DNA of 64,000 nt from Erodium maritimum. Lineage: Eukaryota > Streptophyta > Magnoliopsida > Geraniales > Geraniaceae. Of the stretch, positions 23,081 through 34,201 are shown in pieces. The notes beneath the pieces were generated by a model. The model saw nothing but the letters and a program-made list of their open reading frames with translations. It was not told the origin of the DNA and searched no databases. The stretch's first letter is position 1; each line of letters opens with the position of its first letter. Where the stretch lies: NCBI GenBank assembly GCA_963921825.1, contig OY997592.1, forward strand, positions 26,267,730-26,331,729, in the 5' to 3' direction. Made by a program: the position numbers and the translations under genes.

Positions 23081-23600
23081 ATGGCAAATTCAGCGAACAT
23101 TAATAGTTTGTCATTAAAAACCATTCTTGACAGGGTCAAGCTAAATGGGACAAACTATTTGGACTGGTACAGAATTTTGAGGATAGTCCTCAAGTCTGAA
23201 CACAAAGAATATGTCCTTGACAAGGCTGTCTCTAAGACCATATCAGAGTTACATGAAGTGTCATTAATTGCTGAGAAGAATATATCAGGGATCTGGGATC
23301 CAAGGATATTCTGATGGTCAACAAGGGAATTGGAAGTGGCAAGGGCGGGGCCCATGCGCACTTGGCAGGAAAGATGAGACACCTGAGAATGTCTGCTTCT
23401 ACTGCCAATAGCCCGGTCATGGGAACCGGGATTACAGGAAGTTCACGACTGATCTGAAGAAGGACAGTGGGACTGCGCCTTCATCAAATAGCGTGGATGA
23501 TCTGAAAAAGGGCAGTAGGACTGCGCCTTCATCAGGAAACCTGGATGATCTAAGGAAGGGCGGTGGGACCGTGCCTTCATCCGGTATTAACTCTATAGAG
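23081..23600 (+). pseudogene. A2 gag remnant with extended deletion
   Basis: The N-terminal block (Met-Ala-Asn-Ser-Ala-Asn, Lys-Leu-Asn-Gly-Thr-Asn-Tyr-Leu-Asp-Trp) is intact. It joins from Leu-Asp-Lys-Ala-Val directly to Ile-Ser-Glu-Leu-His, removing everything up to the end of the capsid region. The deleted interval includes and exceeds that in A1 and A3. A zinc-knuckle trace Cys-Phe-Tyr-Cys lies near 23393. Near 23455-23590, three tandem copies of an Asp-Leu-(Lys/Arg)-Lys-X-Gly-Thr-Ala unit sit where A1 has one. Confidence 0.8.
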
Positions 23601-26590
23601 CTACATCTCTCTACTTCCAAAGATTCATGGGTATTAGATACCAGGACTGAATCTCACACATGCACTTATATATGGTGGCTGAAAGTAGGAGAGGTTTTGA
23701 AAGCACGAAGTGGACCTCAGAGTTGTGGCAACTGCTGTAGGATCCATGAGTCTTGCTTTGCCAAGTGGCCTTTTCTTAGTATTGTATAATGTATATTGCA
23801 TACCTACTTTTAGTAGGAATATTATATCTGTATCCGTGTTTGACAAGGAAGGATATAATGTTAATATTGGAAATGGAGTTTTCAGTGTTCTATGCAATGA
23901 TATGTTTTATACAAGTACTGACTTGGTTGGAGGATTGTACATATTAGATATGGGTAACAATGCCTCAAGTTCTATATATTCCGTTAATACCAAGAGGTCT
24001 ATATCCAACGATTTAAACCTAACTCTGTTAAGGCACTGTCATCTAGGTCGCATAAACAAGAAGCACCTATCAGCACTTCAAAAGTGCGGACTTTCAGGTT
24101 CATTCGAATTCCATTCGATCGATAGGTGCAAAGTTTGTTTGATGGGCAAAATGACTAAAGTGCCCTTTTATCGATCGTGATGAAAGGGCGGGTGAATTAT
24201 TGGGGTTGATACACTCGAATGTGTGTAGACCAATAAGTTCACTTGCCAGGAGGGGTTTTAGCTACTTTATCACATTTACTGATGATTACAGTAAATATGG
24301 TTATGTCTATTCGCTGAGACATAAGTCTGAAGCTTTTGATAAATTCAAAGAGTTTAAGACTAAAGTAGAAAATCAGCTCGACAAAGGTATTAAGGCACTT
24401 CGATTGGATTGAGGTGGAAAATACTTGACCACAGAGTTATTAGATCATCTAAAAGAGAATGAGATCCTTTTGGAATGGACTCCTCCTGGGACACTGTAGA
24501 TGAAAGGTGTAGCCAAACGGAGAAATCGGACATTGTTAGACAATGGTCCGTTCCATTATGAGTTGGACTGATCTCCTAATCTCTTTCTGGGATTATGCTC
24601 TAGAGACGACCGCATTCATAGTGAATCGGGCTTCGACGAAGGGTGTGGAAGGGACACCATTTTAAAATGATATGGGATGATGCCCGCTTTTTCCTTCCTA
24701 AAGATTTGTGGTTGCGAGGCTTATGTGAAACATTTGGTTTCGACTAAGCTCGAACCAAGATCTGAGATATGCACCTTCGTGTGGTGTCCAAAAGAAACAA
24801 GGGGATACTATTTCTGCAATCCCAGTGAGAACATGGTGTTCGTCGCTTGGGGTGGGGTCTTTATGGAAAAGAAGTTTTGTTTCCAAAGACGTCATTGGAA
24901 GGACTGTGCATCTCGAAGAAATTCAGGATGGTACAGATCTGTCTAAACCAATTGACAACCCAGTAGAAAGGAGCCAGAGATTGTCGTACAGGGAGAACCA
25001 ATTCCTGTTACAATTCCGGAAGGTCCAAGGCGATTTGAAAGGGTCAATCTTCCACCTCCAAGATATGGTATCCGGAGGTGACAATGAAGTCATGGTGGAT
25101 CACGATGATCCAGCCACCTTTCAAGAAGTCGTGGATGGGCCCGACTCCGAGTTATGGCTGGGAGCCATGAGGGAGGAAATGCAATCCATGTCGGACAACC
25201 GAGTCTGGGAACCGGTTGATCCCATCAATGGTTTGAGGACCATCGGATGCAAATGGATCTTCAAGGTGAAGATGGACGTGGATGACATCCCTCTGACCTA
25301 CAAAGCTCAACTGGTGGCGAAAGGTTATAGGCAGATCCAATGGATTGACTATGAGGAAACCTTCTCCCTAGTGGCTATGGTCAAAATCGATCCAAATTCT
25401 TCTTGACATAACTGCGTATCATAATTATGAGATATGACAAGTGGATGTCAAAACCGCTTTCCTAAATGGAAATTTGACTGAATACGTTTGTATGTCTCGG
25501 CCCAAAGGTTTTGATGATCCGAAGAATAAGGGAAAGATTTATAAGTTGTTGAAATCCATTTATGGATTGAAACGAACTTCTCGGAATTGGATCCTTCGTT
25601 TTGATGAAGCTGTAATTGGATTTGGCTTAATCAAGAACGAGGATGAATCTTGCGTTTATAAGAAGGCTAGTGGGAGCAAGATTACCTTTCTGGTTCTCAT
25701 TGAAAACGACATCCCAACCTTGCACGAGACTAAAGCTTGGTTGAGGAAGTGTTTTTCAACAAAGGACTTAGGCGATGCTTCTTATATCTTAAGGATTAAG
25801 ATATGTAGAGATCGCACCAAGAGGGTCTTGGATTTAAGTTAGGGAACCTATGTGAACAAGGCATTGAGTAGGTTCTTAATGCTCGATTCAAAGAAAGGAC
25901 TCTTACCCACTAGTCATGGCATTCATTTCAGCAAGACTCAATGTCCTAAGACACCTGATGAGCTAAAAAGGATGATAAGAATCCCATGCACCTAGGGGCA
26001 GGATCGATCATATATTCCATGACATGTATGAGACCGGACGTCTCGTAAGCCTTATGTTGTGCCAGTAGACATCATTCTAACCCGGGGGAAAGCTGATGCT
26101 GAACTAGTCGTCGAAGGATGAGTAGACGCTAGTTTTCCAAGACAAATCCAGATGACTTTAGAAGTCAGTCAGGATATGTGTTTACGCTGAATGGCAGAGC
26201 TTTAGCTGGGAGAGCGTAAAACAAATACCATTGCCGAATCTACGACAGAGGCCAAGTACATGGATGCTGCAGAGGCAGCTAAGGAGGCTATGTGGATTTG
26301 GAAATTCATGGCAGGGCTGGGTGTAATTAAAAACCCATCCAGCCCGGTGAATCCATTTTGTGACAACACAAGGGCCATTGCGCAAGCTAAAAGCCCAGAT
26401 CGCATAACAAATCCAAACATGTACTACGATGTATCCACCTAATCAGAGAAATACTGAACTGAGGTGAAGTGAAGATAACCTATATTGCAACAGATGATAA
26501 CATAGCCAACCCTCCTACGACTAAGGCAGTGTCGCTGCCTGAACATGTTAGACATGTAAAGTCGATGGGGACATATTGGAGTTTAGATTG
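23601..26590 (+). pseudogene. A2 pol remnant lacking the RT active site
   Basis: Protease, pre-integrase (23710-24180, Leu-Leu-Arg-His-Cys-His-Leu-Gly-Arg), integrase (24200-24412, with a TGA after Leu-Arg-Leu-Asp as in A1), RT (about 25095-25850) and RNase H (about 26200-26540) are recognisable. At 25688-25705, Phe-Leu-Val-Leu is followed directly by Ile-Glu-Asn-Asp-Ile-Pro: seven codons covering Tyr-Val-Asp-Asp are missing relative to A1. The same deletion is in A3 at 43561. There are frameshifts near 25395 and 25430 and further stops. The polypurine tract is near 26600-26611. Confidence 0.85.
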
Positions 26591-26611
26591 GTACTAAGGC
26601 AAGTGGGAGAT

Positions 26612-28299
26612 TGTTAGTCTTAGTGCCCATAGTTCAATCCTAAATGTCCAAATGTATATATCATCGTTAGCAATAAAATTAAAGCGGCTTTATATTACTT
26701 ATGTGTTGGAGTAATATATCGATGTGTGCTCTGATCTATGCCCACCATGCGAATAGAACCATATATCGAGATAGATCACACTCGATGGGTCCCTAGTCAA
26801 CAAAGCTTCACTAGAAGCGACTAGTATGAAAGATGGCTCTTTATGGCTTACGTTATGTTAGTCATTAGAATGGGATTCCGGAGTCTGATCATAGATATCA
26901 CGTGGGACATGATATTGGACGACCCGCCCTGAATATGTGCCATAGATTAAGTCATGAACATATTCAGTGTCGTAGCTTGTCATGTATCCTTAGACCAAGG
27001 AGTCTTTGTGATCGCTATGTAGTCAACAACTGAGTTTGACTTAAGCCTAACGTTGTCCGTAACAGGGCTTCCATAACGGCCAGGATTGGCTTGGGGACGG
27101 GCTACATGAGTGACACGAAAGGCGGCTAAGGGATTTATCCCTCATACTAAGGTATGGGAAAGATATCGGTTCTCGGCCGCTTGATCGAGAGTGACTGAAA
27201 GAATAGCATGGCCATGCACATGATACTGGGTATCATATCTTCAGTCATCTCACATATCAAGGAACGGTGATTGAGAATAATAAGGATGACGGCTCTATGC
27301 CTTATCTCAATCAGGATATCGGAGATAAAAGGATAATGACAGGAATGACGGAAAGGTTAGAATCGACAGGGTCGATTCGTTATGCAGTGTCAGGCAATAC
27401 TAAAGTCTCGTTAGTTGCCACTTAAATACGATCAAGTAAAATGAGATTTTACGTTGATCTATTGACATGCATAAACCTAAGGGTCACACCGGAGGATGAA
27501 ACTCATTGACACATTTATGGAGAATGGCAAAAAGGGAGTTGTCTCGGGACATGATCAAAACTGGGTTTTGGGTCATGTGCCCGTACGTGAATAGGACTAT
27601 ACGGATCGAGACAAGGCTTGGAGTCTTGGGATTGATCGCGTCGGATAATGTTGGACATTTCCGGTATGGAAGGCTTGGAGGCGATGAGCGAATCACGGGA
27701 CCTTCTTAGAAATGGCCACGGGCCATGTTCCAAGAGACCCATGAAAGGCCCATGCAACCAAGGCCCATGGAACTAATTAATCAAGTCTTGATTAATTAGT
27801 ACTAAGTAAGCAAGACAAGGATTAAGGTGTTGGTGATTCACCACCTAACCCAATCTTGTCTTGCCATACTTTGTCCTATTTACACCTTACTTGACACCAT
27901 ACTTGTCCCATGCCTTTAGTTGGACAAGTGTGTGTTTTGTTATGTTTAAGTCATCTTTTTTCAACATAACAAACACAAGACAAGAATAGGAAACACATTT
28001 TCTCTCCCTCTTCCATGGCCATTTCGGGTTTGGCTAGTTTCCACCTCCATTTTTGTGTTCTTGAGTCCTCAAAGAGAAGAACTACGTGGCTTTGATTCCC
28101 ATGTGGATACGTAGGCGTCTTGGAGACTCAAGCCAATCATTCATTAACCGGTGTTCTTGTTTTGGTAAGAGATAGTGCTGAATTTTTCTCTTGTGAGTCC
28201 ATTCTTTGTTAGTTGTTTCATGGTTTTAATCGTCTCTTGGTTTTTATTGATTTTCCGCTGCGAGTTGGTTCATCTCCAACCCTACCTCGAGACCCAACA
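26612..28299 (+). repeat. 3' LTR of A2
   Basis: 1688 bp, the same length as the 5' LTR, with about 21 substitutions and no length changes seen. It is followed by the GAAGC duplication and the resumed Gypsy gag. Confidence 0.95.
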
Positions 28300-28304
28300 G
28301 AAGC

Positions 28305-30059
28305 GAGGAGCCAGGACGAGTTCCGACGCTGGAGCAGAGACCGGCGCACGAGCCAAGGCCAGAATCGCGAGGGGAGTCGAGGCTCGACGGCGGTCAGCGC
28401 AGATCAGAGCGGATCCATGCCTACGAGCCTGAGGAGGACGAGGAGCTCGAGGAGGAAGGACGAGTTCGGGACGCTGGGCCACGACGGCGGGAGTACCGCG
28501 CCCGCGACCGCAACGAGCGCCAACGAGCATCTCGTGACACAGAGATCGATGACCGTGGATGGGAGGGACGTAACAATCACCGGAGGTATGAGCGGCGGCT
28601 CACGGAGGAGGAGGACCGCACACATCAGAACCACCACGACTACAGAGGTCCGCGACGCAGAGAGACGGAGCCATGGGGGAATGAGCCAGAACACCGCCAC
28701 GAGCCATGGCCGGACCCAAGGGAGCACGCCTATCACCACGAGGACAGACGAGCTCCCCCACGCCGTAAGGCGACTACTTGGCCTGAAAGGGAGACGGACC
28801 ATGGGCAACCGTGGCCGGATCATCGACGGCGCCATGATACGGCACAGATAAGTTTCAAAATGCCACAGCTATAGTCTCCCTCATTTGATGGCTCGGGTTT
28901 GCAGGCTTGGCTTCGTAAATGCGAGCACTATTTTTTCTTGTGTGCAGTAGATGATCACATCAAGGTCCGATTGGCGGCGATGCATTTCACCGGCAAGGTT
29001 GAGGTCTGGTTCCAAGACCACCAACGCCGGCGCGGGGCGGTGCTGTGGGAACAATTGGTCAGAGACATGATTTTGAAGTTCGATGACGGCAAGAGGGAAG
29101 ATGTGGTGGCACAGTTCAAACAGCTGAAGCAGGACACATCGGTGCAGGACTATGAGGACCGTTTCGAAGCCATGAGGGGCCAAATGCTGGCAAGAAACGA
29201 GACATTGGACGAGGAATTCTTCATCTCCAGCTTTATCAGTGGACTGAAGGACAACCTCAAGACGGGGGTGTACATGCTCGAACCTGAGACCCTGAATCGA
29301 GCAATGTTCTTGGCAAAGATGGAGGAACAACGCCTAGGAGAACAGAGGCCTCACGCTCGCTGGGGAATGTCAACGGCGAGGGCACCGGAGAGTCAGATGC
29401 AGACGATACGAACACGGTTAGGGCCAACCCAAGGGGCTCATGCCGTGATCCAGGAAGGAGTGGGTCAAGGGCCCAGGCCTCCAGAGAGGGCCCAAGTCAA
29501 TGGGCCAAAAAACCTCAACAAACGGCCTCTGCCTGTGCGGACCATTGACTCGGCCTATTACGCGGATAGAAGGCGACAGGGCCTGTGCTACACCTGCCCA
29601 GCCCAATATTCCAGAGCCCATATCTGTCCAAACAAGAGACAGATGTTTATGCTCACACGCGGGCATGGAGAAGGAGATGAGGAGTCAGATGGAACGGAGG
29701 AGGAAGAATGGCTGGATTTGAGGAAGATAGAGGCGTCCGGCAGCGAGGCCATGGACTGGGCCAGCGGTGCGGTGAGAGAAGAATCGCTCAGATCTGCCAA
29801 GGCGGGGCACATGCCGACGTTGAGGGTGGACGCCATCGTGAAAGGGGCCCTGATTTCAGTTCTGATAGACACGGGGGCGACCGCGTGCTTTCTCGATGAT
29901 AGGGTAGCACGGCGGTTGGGCGTAATTGTAGTTCTGGCACCGGTAGCCCACATCGAGCTTGGAGACGGTAACAAATTCGTGTGCACCAGCCAGAGTGTTC
30001 TTGAATGGACCTTCGAAGGTCAACGGTTCGCGTGGGAGGTCTTGGTGATGCCACTGGGG
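28305..30059 (+). CDS. Chromovirus gag and protease
   Basis: The continuation of the Gypsy gag-pol frame after A2. An Arg/Glu/His-rich region runs to a TAG at 28872-28874. Beyond it lies the capsid (Trp-Leu-Arg-Lys-Cys-Glu-His-Tyr-Phe, then Val-Trp-Phe-Gln-Asp-His, and Phe-Ile-Ser-Gly-Leu). A Cys-Tyr-Thr-Cys-Pro-Ala-Gln-Tyr-Ser-Arg-Ala-His knuckle lies near 29587, and an aspartic protease with Leu-Ile-Asp-Thr-Gly-Ala near 29863. The frame ends at a second TAG, 30060-30062, inside the protease, and continues in the same phase into pol. I read the two stops as point mutations, not programmed recoding, because they lie within domains. Confidence 0.85.
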
Positions 30060-30062
30060 TAG

Positions 30063-33000
30063 TGCGCGTTGGTGTTGGGTACAGATTGGATGCGGACAGT
30101 GAACCCCATCACCTTCGATTTCATTCAGAGATCGATTACGGTGCGGGTCAATGGGCACGACCAGGTCCTGCGAGAGAGGGCACTCGAGTTAACGGTCAGA
30201 TTGGTCGGAGAACGGGAAGTACGGAGAGAACTCAGAGATGGGGGCTCACTATTTCTGGCTCAATTTTGCGTCAAAAGGAGTGAGGCAGAGGAAGACTTAG
30301 GTAACTCGGCGGAGTTACAAGAGTGTTTAAATCAGTACGCCAAAATTTTCCAGGCACCGACGGGCCTTCCTCCCCGAAGAGAGCACGACCACAAGATTCC
30401 ATTGCTTCCGGGTGCCAAGCCCCCTTCAGTTAGACCATATCGCTATAGCAGAGAGCAGAAGGACACCATTGAAGACATGGTAAGGGAGATGCTCAACGCA
30501 GGCATTATCCAAAACAGCTCCAGTCCTTTCTCCTTCCCCGTCCTCTTAGCCAAGAAGAAAGACGGCACCTGGAGGTTCTGCATTGACTACAGGGCCCTCA
30601 ACGACATCACGGTCAAAGACAAGTTCCCGATTCCGACCGTGGAAGAGCTACTGGACGAGCTCGCCGACAGTCACGTCTTCTCCAAAATCGATCTACGGGC
30701 GGGCTACCATCAGATACGAATGGGCGCCGGCGAGGAACCCAAAACAGCATTTCGCACCCACGCCGGTAACTACGAATTTAAGGTAATGCCGTTTGGCTTA
30801 ACTAATGCCCCGTCCTCCTTCCAGAGCCTCATGAACCATGTGTTCAAGGACTATTTGAGGAAGTTCATACTCGTCTTCTTCGACGACATCCTCGTGTATA
30901 GCAAGGACATGGCTTCCCACATTCATCATCTCCGGCTGGTCTTCGATAGGCTAAAGGAACAGTCCCTCTTCGCAAAACGATCCAAGTGTTTCTTCGGGGT
31001 CCAAACTGTGGAGTACCTGGGCCATTTGATATCCGGGGCTGGAGTCGCCACAGACCCCGATAAAATCCGAGCCATGGTGGAGTGGCCGGAGCCCAGATCG
31101 GTGCGGGACGTCAGGGGCTTTCTAGGGCTCACGGGGTACTACCGGCGTTTTGTGCAAGGCTATGGGCAGATTGCCAGACCTCTGACAGCGCTATTGAAGA
31201 AAACGAACGGGTTCCGTTGGGGGCGGGAGGAGAGACAGAGTTTCGAGCACCTCAAGCGAGCAATGAGTTTAGCGCCGGTGCTCGCGCTACCGCACTTTTC
31301 CAAGACGTTTGTTGTCGAGACGGACGCCTCAGATACAGGCATATGGGCGGTCGTCATGCAGGAGGGACGACCGTTGGCTTTCCTCAATAGTGTGCTGGGA
31401 CCAAAGAACGTCGGACGATCAACGTACGAGAAAGAGCTGCTGGCGATGATCCTGGTCGTGCAACGGTGGAGGCAGTACCTTCAGCAGGGAGAATTTGTGA
31501 TCAGGACGGACCAGCAGAGCTTGAAATTTCTGCTCGACCAGCGTTTAGGCACGACATTCCAACACCGGTGGCTGGCCAAAATGTTGGGCTTGTCGTATCG
31601 GATCGAATACAAGCCGGGCACGGCGAATCGTGCGGCGGATGCCCTTTCACGCCGGGGTCACACAGAGCTCCGAACAACCACTGTGATTGTGCCAGCCTGG
31701 ATACAAGAGGTTCTGATGAGCTACAACGGCGACACAGAGGCCGAAGGTCTAATCCAACAGTTGGCAGTGACATCGACAGCGGCACTGGGAGTGGAACTTC
31801 GACAGGGGATGATAATGGTGCAAGGGCGCGTCTATATCGGCTCGGGCCAAAATGCACGGCAAAGGATCCTGAACGCGTTGCACGCGTCTGCTCTGGGCTG
31901 GCACTCTGGCGTTCAGGCCACACTGAAGAGGGTCCAGCAATATTTTTGGTGGCCACACATGCGCCGGGAAGTTAAGAGCCTTGTGGATGCCTGCGACACC
32001 TGCCAGAGATGCAAAGCGGAGACGGTGGCTTATCCAGGGCTTCTCCAACCGCTACCAGTGCCTACACGTCCGTGGCTCGACATATCCTTGGACTTCGTTG
32101 AGGGCTTGCCACGGTCGGAGGGAGTGGACACCATCCTGGTGGTCGTCGACAGATTCTCCAAGTACGCCCATTTTGTTCGCCTCCGTCACCCATTCACCGC
32201 CCTGACAGTAGCACAGGTATTCCTTGACTGCATTTACAAGTTACATGGGGCGCCGAGAACTATGGTGTCCGACCGCGACAGGGTCTTCATCAGCCAGTTC
32301 TGGCGTGAGTTCTTTCCTCTCCTAGGGTCGCAGCTACACATGTCGACGCCGTACCACCCGCAAACGGACGGCCAGACAGAACGGGTGAACCAGTGCCTCG
32401 AAGCCTTCCTTCGCCTGAACACACATCATCTGCCACGACACTGGGCACGTTGGCTCTCGCTCGCCGAATACTGGTACAACACGGCATATCACACGGCCAT
32501 CCAGTCCACGCTGTTCGAAGTCGTGTACGGTCACCCAGCACCGTCACCAACCACATTGATCTTTACCACGGCAGTGGGAGCAGTTGAGACCTTCGCTCGT
32601 GACAGGGACGCAGTGTGGGCTCTGGTTCGGGATAACTTGGTACTGGCAAGGGACAGGGAAAAGATGCAGGCAGATAAAAACCGGACGGAGCGCGAGTTCG
32701 CCGTCGGGGACTGGGTTTTCTTGCGACTTCAGCCGTACCGACAGTCCACCATCGCTCTCCGGCGAAATCTCAAGCTGGCGGCACAGTACTTTGGCCCATT
32801 TCAGGTGTTGGCGCGCGTGGGCAAGGTAACATACACGCTCCAGTTGCAGGAGACGTCTCGGATCCATCCGACCTTCCACGTCACCTTGCTCAAGAAGCGA
32901 ATCGGTGAAGGCAAAGTCGCGTCGCCGACGCTGCCGGAGACGACTGACGCCAGGCAACTCAAAGTCGAGCCGGTCAGAGTGCTGCAACAGAGGTCAGTGA

Positions 33001-33131
33001 AGCGGTACAACATTGCAGTGGTCCAGAAACTGATTCAGTGGTCAGACTCATCGTCGGAGGATGCTACGTGGGAGGACATCAGCACGCTCCGAGCTCGTTT
33101 CCCCGGCAGGAATTTCGATGTCACGGCTTGA
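30063..33131 (+). CDS. Chromovirus pol (PR end, RT, RNase H, IN, chromodomain)
   Basis: An uninterrupted pol of about 1020 residues, in phase with the upstream gag-protease. RT has Phe-Cys-Ile-Asp-Tyr-Arg-Ala-Leu-Asn, Met-Pro-Phe-Gly-Leu-Thr-Asn-Ala-Pro and the catalytic Phe-Phe-Asp-Asp-Ile-Leu-Val-Tyr-Ser. RNase H has Glu-Thr-Asp-Ala-Ser. Integrase has an HHCC finger ending Cys-Asp-Thr-Cys-Gln-Arg-Cys and the Asp, Asp, Glu blocks (Asp-Phe-Val-Glu-Gly-Leu; Val-Ser-Asp-Arg-Asp; Thr-Asp-Gly-Gln-Thr-Glu-Arg). The C-terminus, Asp-Ala-Thr-Trp-Glu-Asp then Phe-Pro, resembles a chromodomain, which targets chromoviruses to chromatin. All catalytic residues looked for are present. Composition is visibly more GC-rich than the flanking elements. 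Confidence 0.95.
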   Translation, partial: CALVLGTDWMRTVNPITFDFIQRSITVRVNGHDQVLRERALELTVRLVGEREVRRELRDGGSLFLAQFCVKRSEAEEDLGNSAELQECLNQYAKIFQAPTGLPPRREHDHKIPLLPGAKPPSVRPYRYSREQKDTIEDMVREMLNAGIIQNSSSPFSFPVLLAKKKDGTWRFCIDYRALNDITVKDKFPIPTVEELLDELADSHVFSKIDLRAGYHQIRMGAGEEPKTAFRTHAGNYEFKVMPFGLTNAPSSFQSLMNHVFKDYLRKFILVFFDDILVYSKDMASHIHHLRLVFDRLKEQSLFAKRSKCFFGVQTVEYLGHLISGAGVATDPDKIRAMVEWPEPRSVRDVRGFLGLTGYYRRFVQGYGQIARPLTALLKKTNGFRWGREERQSFEHLKRAMSLAPVLALPHFSKTFVVETDASDTGIWAVVMQEGRPLAFLNSVLGPKNVGRSTYEKELLAMILVVQRWRQYLQQGEFVIRTDQQSLKFLLDQRLGTTFQHRWLAKMLGLSYRIEYKPGTANRAADALSRRGHTELRTTTVIVPAWIQEVLMSYNGDTEAEGLIQQLAVTSTAALGVELRQGMIMVQGRVYIGSGQNARQRILNALHASALGWHSGVQATLKRVQQYFWWPHMRREVKSLVDACDTCQRCKAETVAYPGLLQPLPVPTRPWLDISLDFVEGLPRSEGVDTILVVVDRFSKYAHFVRLRHPFTALTVAQVFLDCIYKLHGAPRTMVSDRDRVFISQFWREFFPLLGSQLHMSTPYHPQTDGQTERVNQCLEAFLRLNTHHLPRHWARWLSLAEYWYNTAYHTAIQSTLFEVVYGHPAPSPTTLIFTTAVGAVETFARDRDAVWALVRDNLVLARDREKMQADKNRTEREFAVGDWVFLRLQPYRQSTIALRRNLKLAAQYFGPFQVLARVGKVTYTLQLQETSRIHPTFHVTLLKKRIGEGKVASPTLPETTDARQLKVEPVRVLQQRSVKRYNIAVVQKLIQWSDSSSEDATWEDISTLRARFPGRNFDVTA

Positions 33132-33159
33132 GGACAAGCCGTTGGTAAGGGGAGGGTAT

Positions 33160-33467
33160 TGTCGTGAATTCATCGGTAGTCAAAGGGTCAGCGCTTTTAG
33201 AAGCGCTGACGTGTCGGTTGTTAGAACCACTCGGGTTGTTACGAGTCGGTTACGCCATGTGGGCCGGGTTGTTACGCAAGGGCGCCACGTGGTAGGAGTA
33301 TAAATAAGGTCATGTTGACCAAACTGTTGATCTTCTTCATTTTGGATTGAGTCTGTAACAGAGCTCGAAGCCATGGCCTCTGAGAGAGAGCTTGGGTCGA
33401 GTCTGTAGAGCAACCTTCTTCAATAAAAACACCAGAAAGAGTTCCAATTCGTATTGTGTTCATAACA
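33160..33467 (+). repeat. 3' LTR of the Gypsy chromovirus
   Basis: 308 bp matching 19208-19515 with about nine substitutions. It is preceded by the purine tract GGTAAGGGGAGGGTAT and followed by the TGTAG duplication and the right half of Mutator-like element 2 (33473-34008), an AT-rich stretch without genes. Confidence 0.95.
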
Positions 33468-34008
33468 TGTAGTTGATTGAAGGATGAAGCCGAATGGTTT
33501 GTGTTAGAGGAAGAGAGGTTGGGGATTGAACGAGGAAGAGAGTGAGAGTCGTTTTTATGTTTTAAGTTTTAATAATTAGTTGTTAGAGATTAAGTTAATA
33601 GGTTAGATCAGGTTAATACATTAGATTAGATGTTAAACATGTTTAGGTGTAGATATTTTAAGTTTTTTTTCTTCAAATTAATTATATTTTGTTTGTTTAT
33701 TAATATATAAATATTATATGAAGTTATAATTTTTTATAATTACTTTATTATTGTTAAAGGAGGGTGGAATGGTAATTTTAATGTTAAAACTTATAAGGTT
33801 GGAATTAATAAGGGCAAAATCGTCATTTAACACTCTATTTAACTGCACACGGTGGCACATGACTAACTTAGAGGAATATTCCGTTAGTTTTCTAACGGAA
33901 TATTCCAATTCAATCTATGGACCGAACATTAGGGTACCCAAATGTAATAAAAAACATAAGGGCACCAAAAGGTTCGTGTACCGAACATAAGTGTACCATA
34001 ATGTAACC

Positions 34009-34201
34009 CAAAAAGGATCTTTAAACTAGGAAGTAAATCTGCTAACCGGATAAGCATGGATGCGCACACGCTACACACCCGCTCCCTGTTGACATTTTGG
34101 CTAACATCCATTCTTACTTGATATCGGCTGCACAGAAGATGGTTGATGACATCCTCGTTAACATCTTGCTTCATACCAACATGGCCAATCCAGATGTAAC
34201 A
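34009..34201 (-). repeat. Minus-strand Sirevirus LTR (B'), 5' part
   Basis: On the minus strand it starts TGTTACATCTGGATTGG and runs into GATGTTAACGAGGATGTCATC, matching the layout of the element B LTR start with its repeated GATGTCA motifs. It joins 18789 across Mutator-like element 2. Confidence 0.65.

Larger units (their letters stand above)
19837..28299 (+). mobile_element. Copia family A element A2 (young, coding-defective)
   Basis: An 8463-bp Ty1/copia element with two LTRs of exactly 1688 bp and a perfect GAAGC duplication at 19832-19836 and 28300-28304. By eye the LTRs differ at about 21 positions (about 1.2%), so insertion was recent. The internal region has many stops and frameshifts, a gag deletion larger than in A1 and A3, and a 21-bp in-frame deletion of the RT YVDD site. 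It could not have supplied its own reverse transcriptase. It interrupts the gag of the Gypsy chromovirus. Confidence 0.95.
19208..33467 (+). mobile_element. Gypsy chromovirus, nearly intact, split by Copia A2
   Basis: A Ty3/gypsy element with two 308-bp LTRs (19208-19515 and 33160-33467) and a perfect TGTAG duplication at 19203-19207 and 33468-33472. A primer site TGGTATCA begins two bases after the 5' LTR. One gag-protease-RT-RNase H-integrase frame runs from 19549. It continues on the far side of the Copia A2 insertion in phase and ends at 33131. Only two in-frame TAG codons (28872 and 30060) break it. A C-terminal chromodomain-like stretch identifies a chromovirus. The LTRs differ at about nine of 308 positions (about 3%). 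Confidence 0.95.
18790..34008. mobile_element. Mutator-like element 2 (split by the Gypsy insertion)
   Basis: Long imperfect inverted ends. The left end from 18790 (GGGTTA, then ACATTATGGTACCCTTATG and GTTCGGTCCACGG) returns in reverse complement at 33920-34008. It shares near-terminal motifs with MITE 1. Without the Gypsy element it would be about 950 bp, close to MITE 1's 892 bp. Unlike MITE 1, its centre around 18995-19207 and 33473-33550 is not AT-rich, suggesting acquired sequence. The flanks are A-rich and a clean 9-bp duplication could not be fixed. Confidence 0.75.

Noticed and set aside
28213..28851. 212-codon plus-strand ORF and its overlapping antisense ORFs
   Set aside because: It starts in the A2 LTR and crosses into Gypsy gag in the wrong frame. 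The true gag frame at 28305 is in phase with both the N-terminal gag and pol.
28872..30062. Programmed TAG read-through between gag and pol of the chromovirus
   Set aside because: One TAG is within gag and the other inside the protease domain, not at a domain boundary, and the bases after the second TAG (TGCGCG) do not resemble a known read-through context. Simple mutations are more likely.
32544..32987. 147-codon minus-strand ORF, and others such as 31501-31956, 29588-29986 and 31466-31975
   Set aside because: They are out-of-frame or antisense shadows of the GC-rich chromovirus pol, with no domain of their own.
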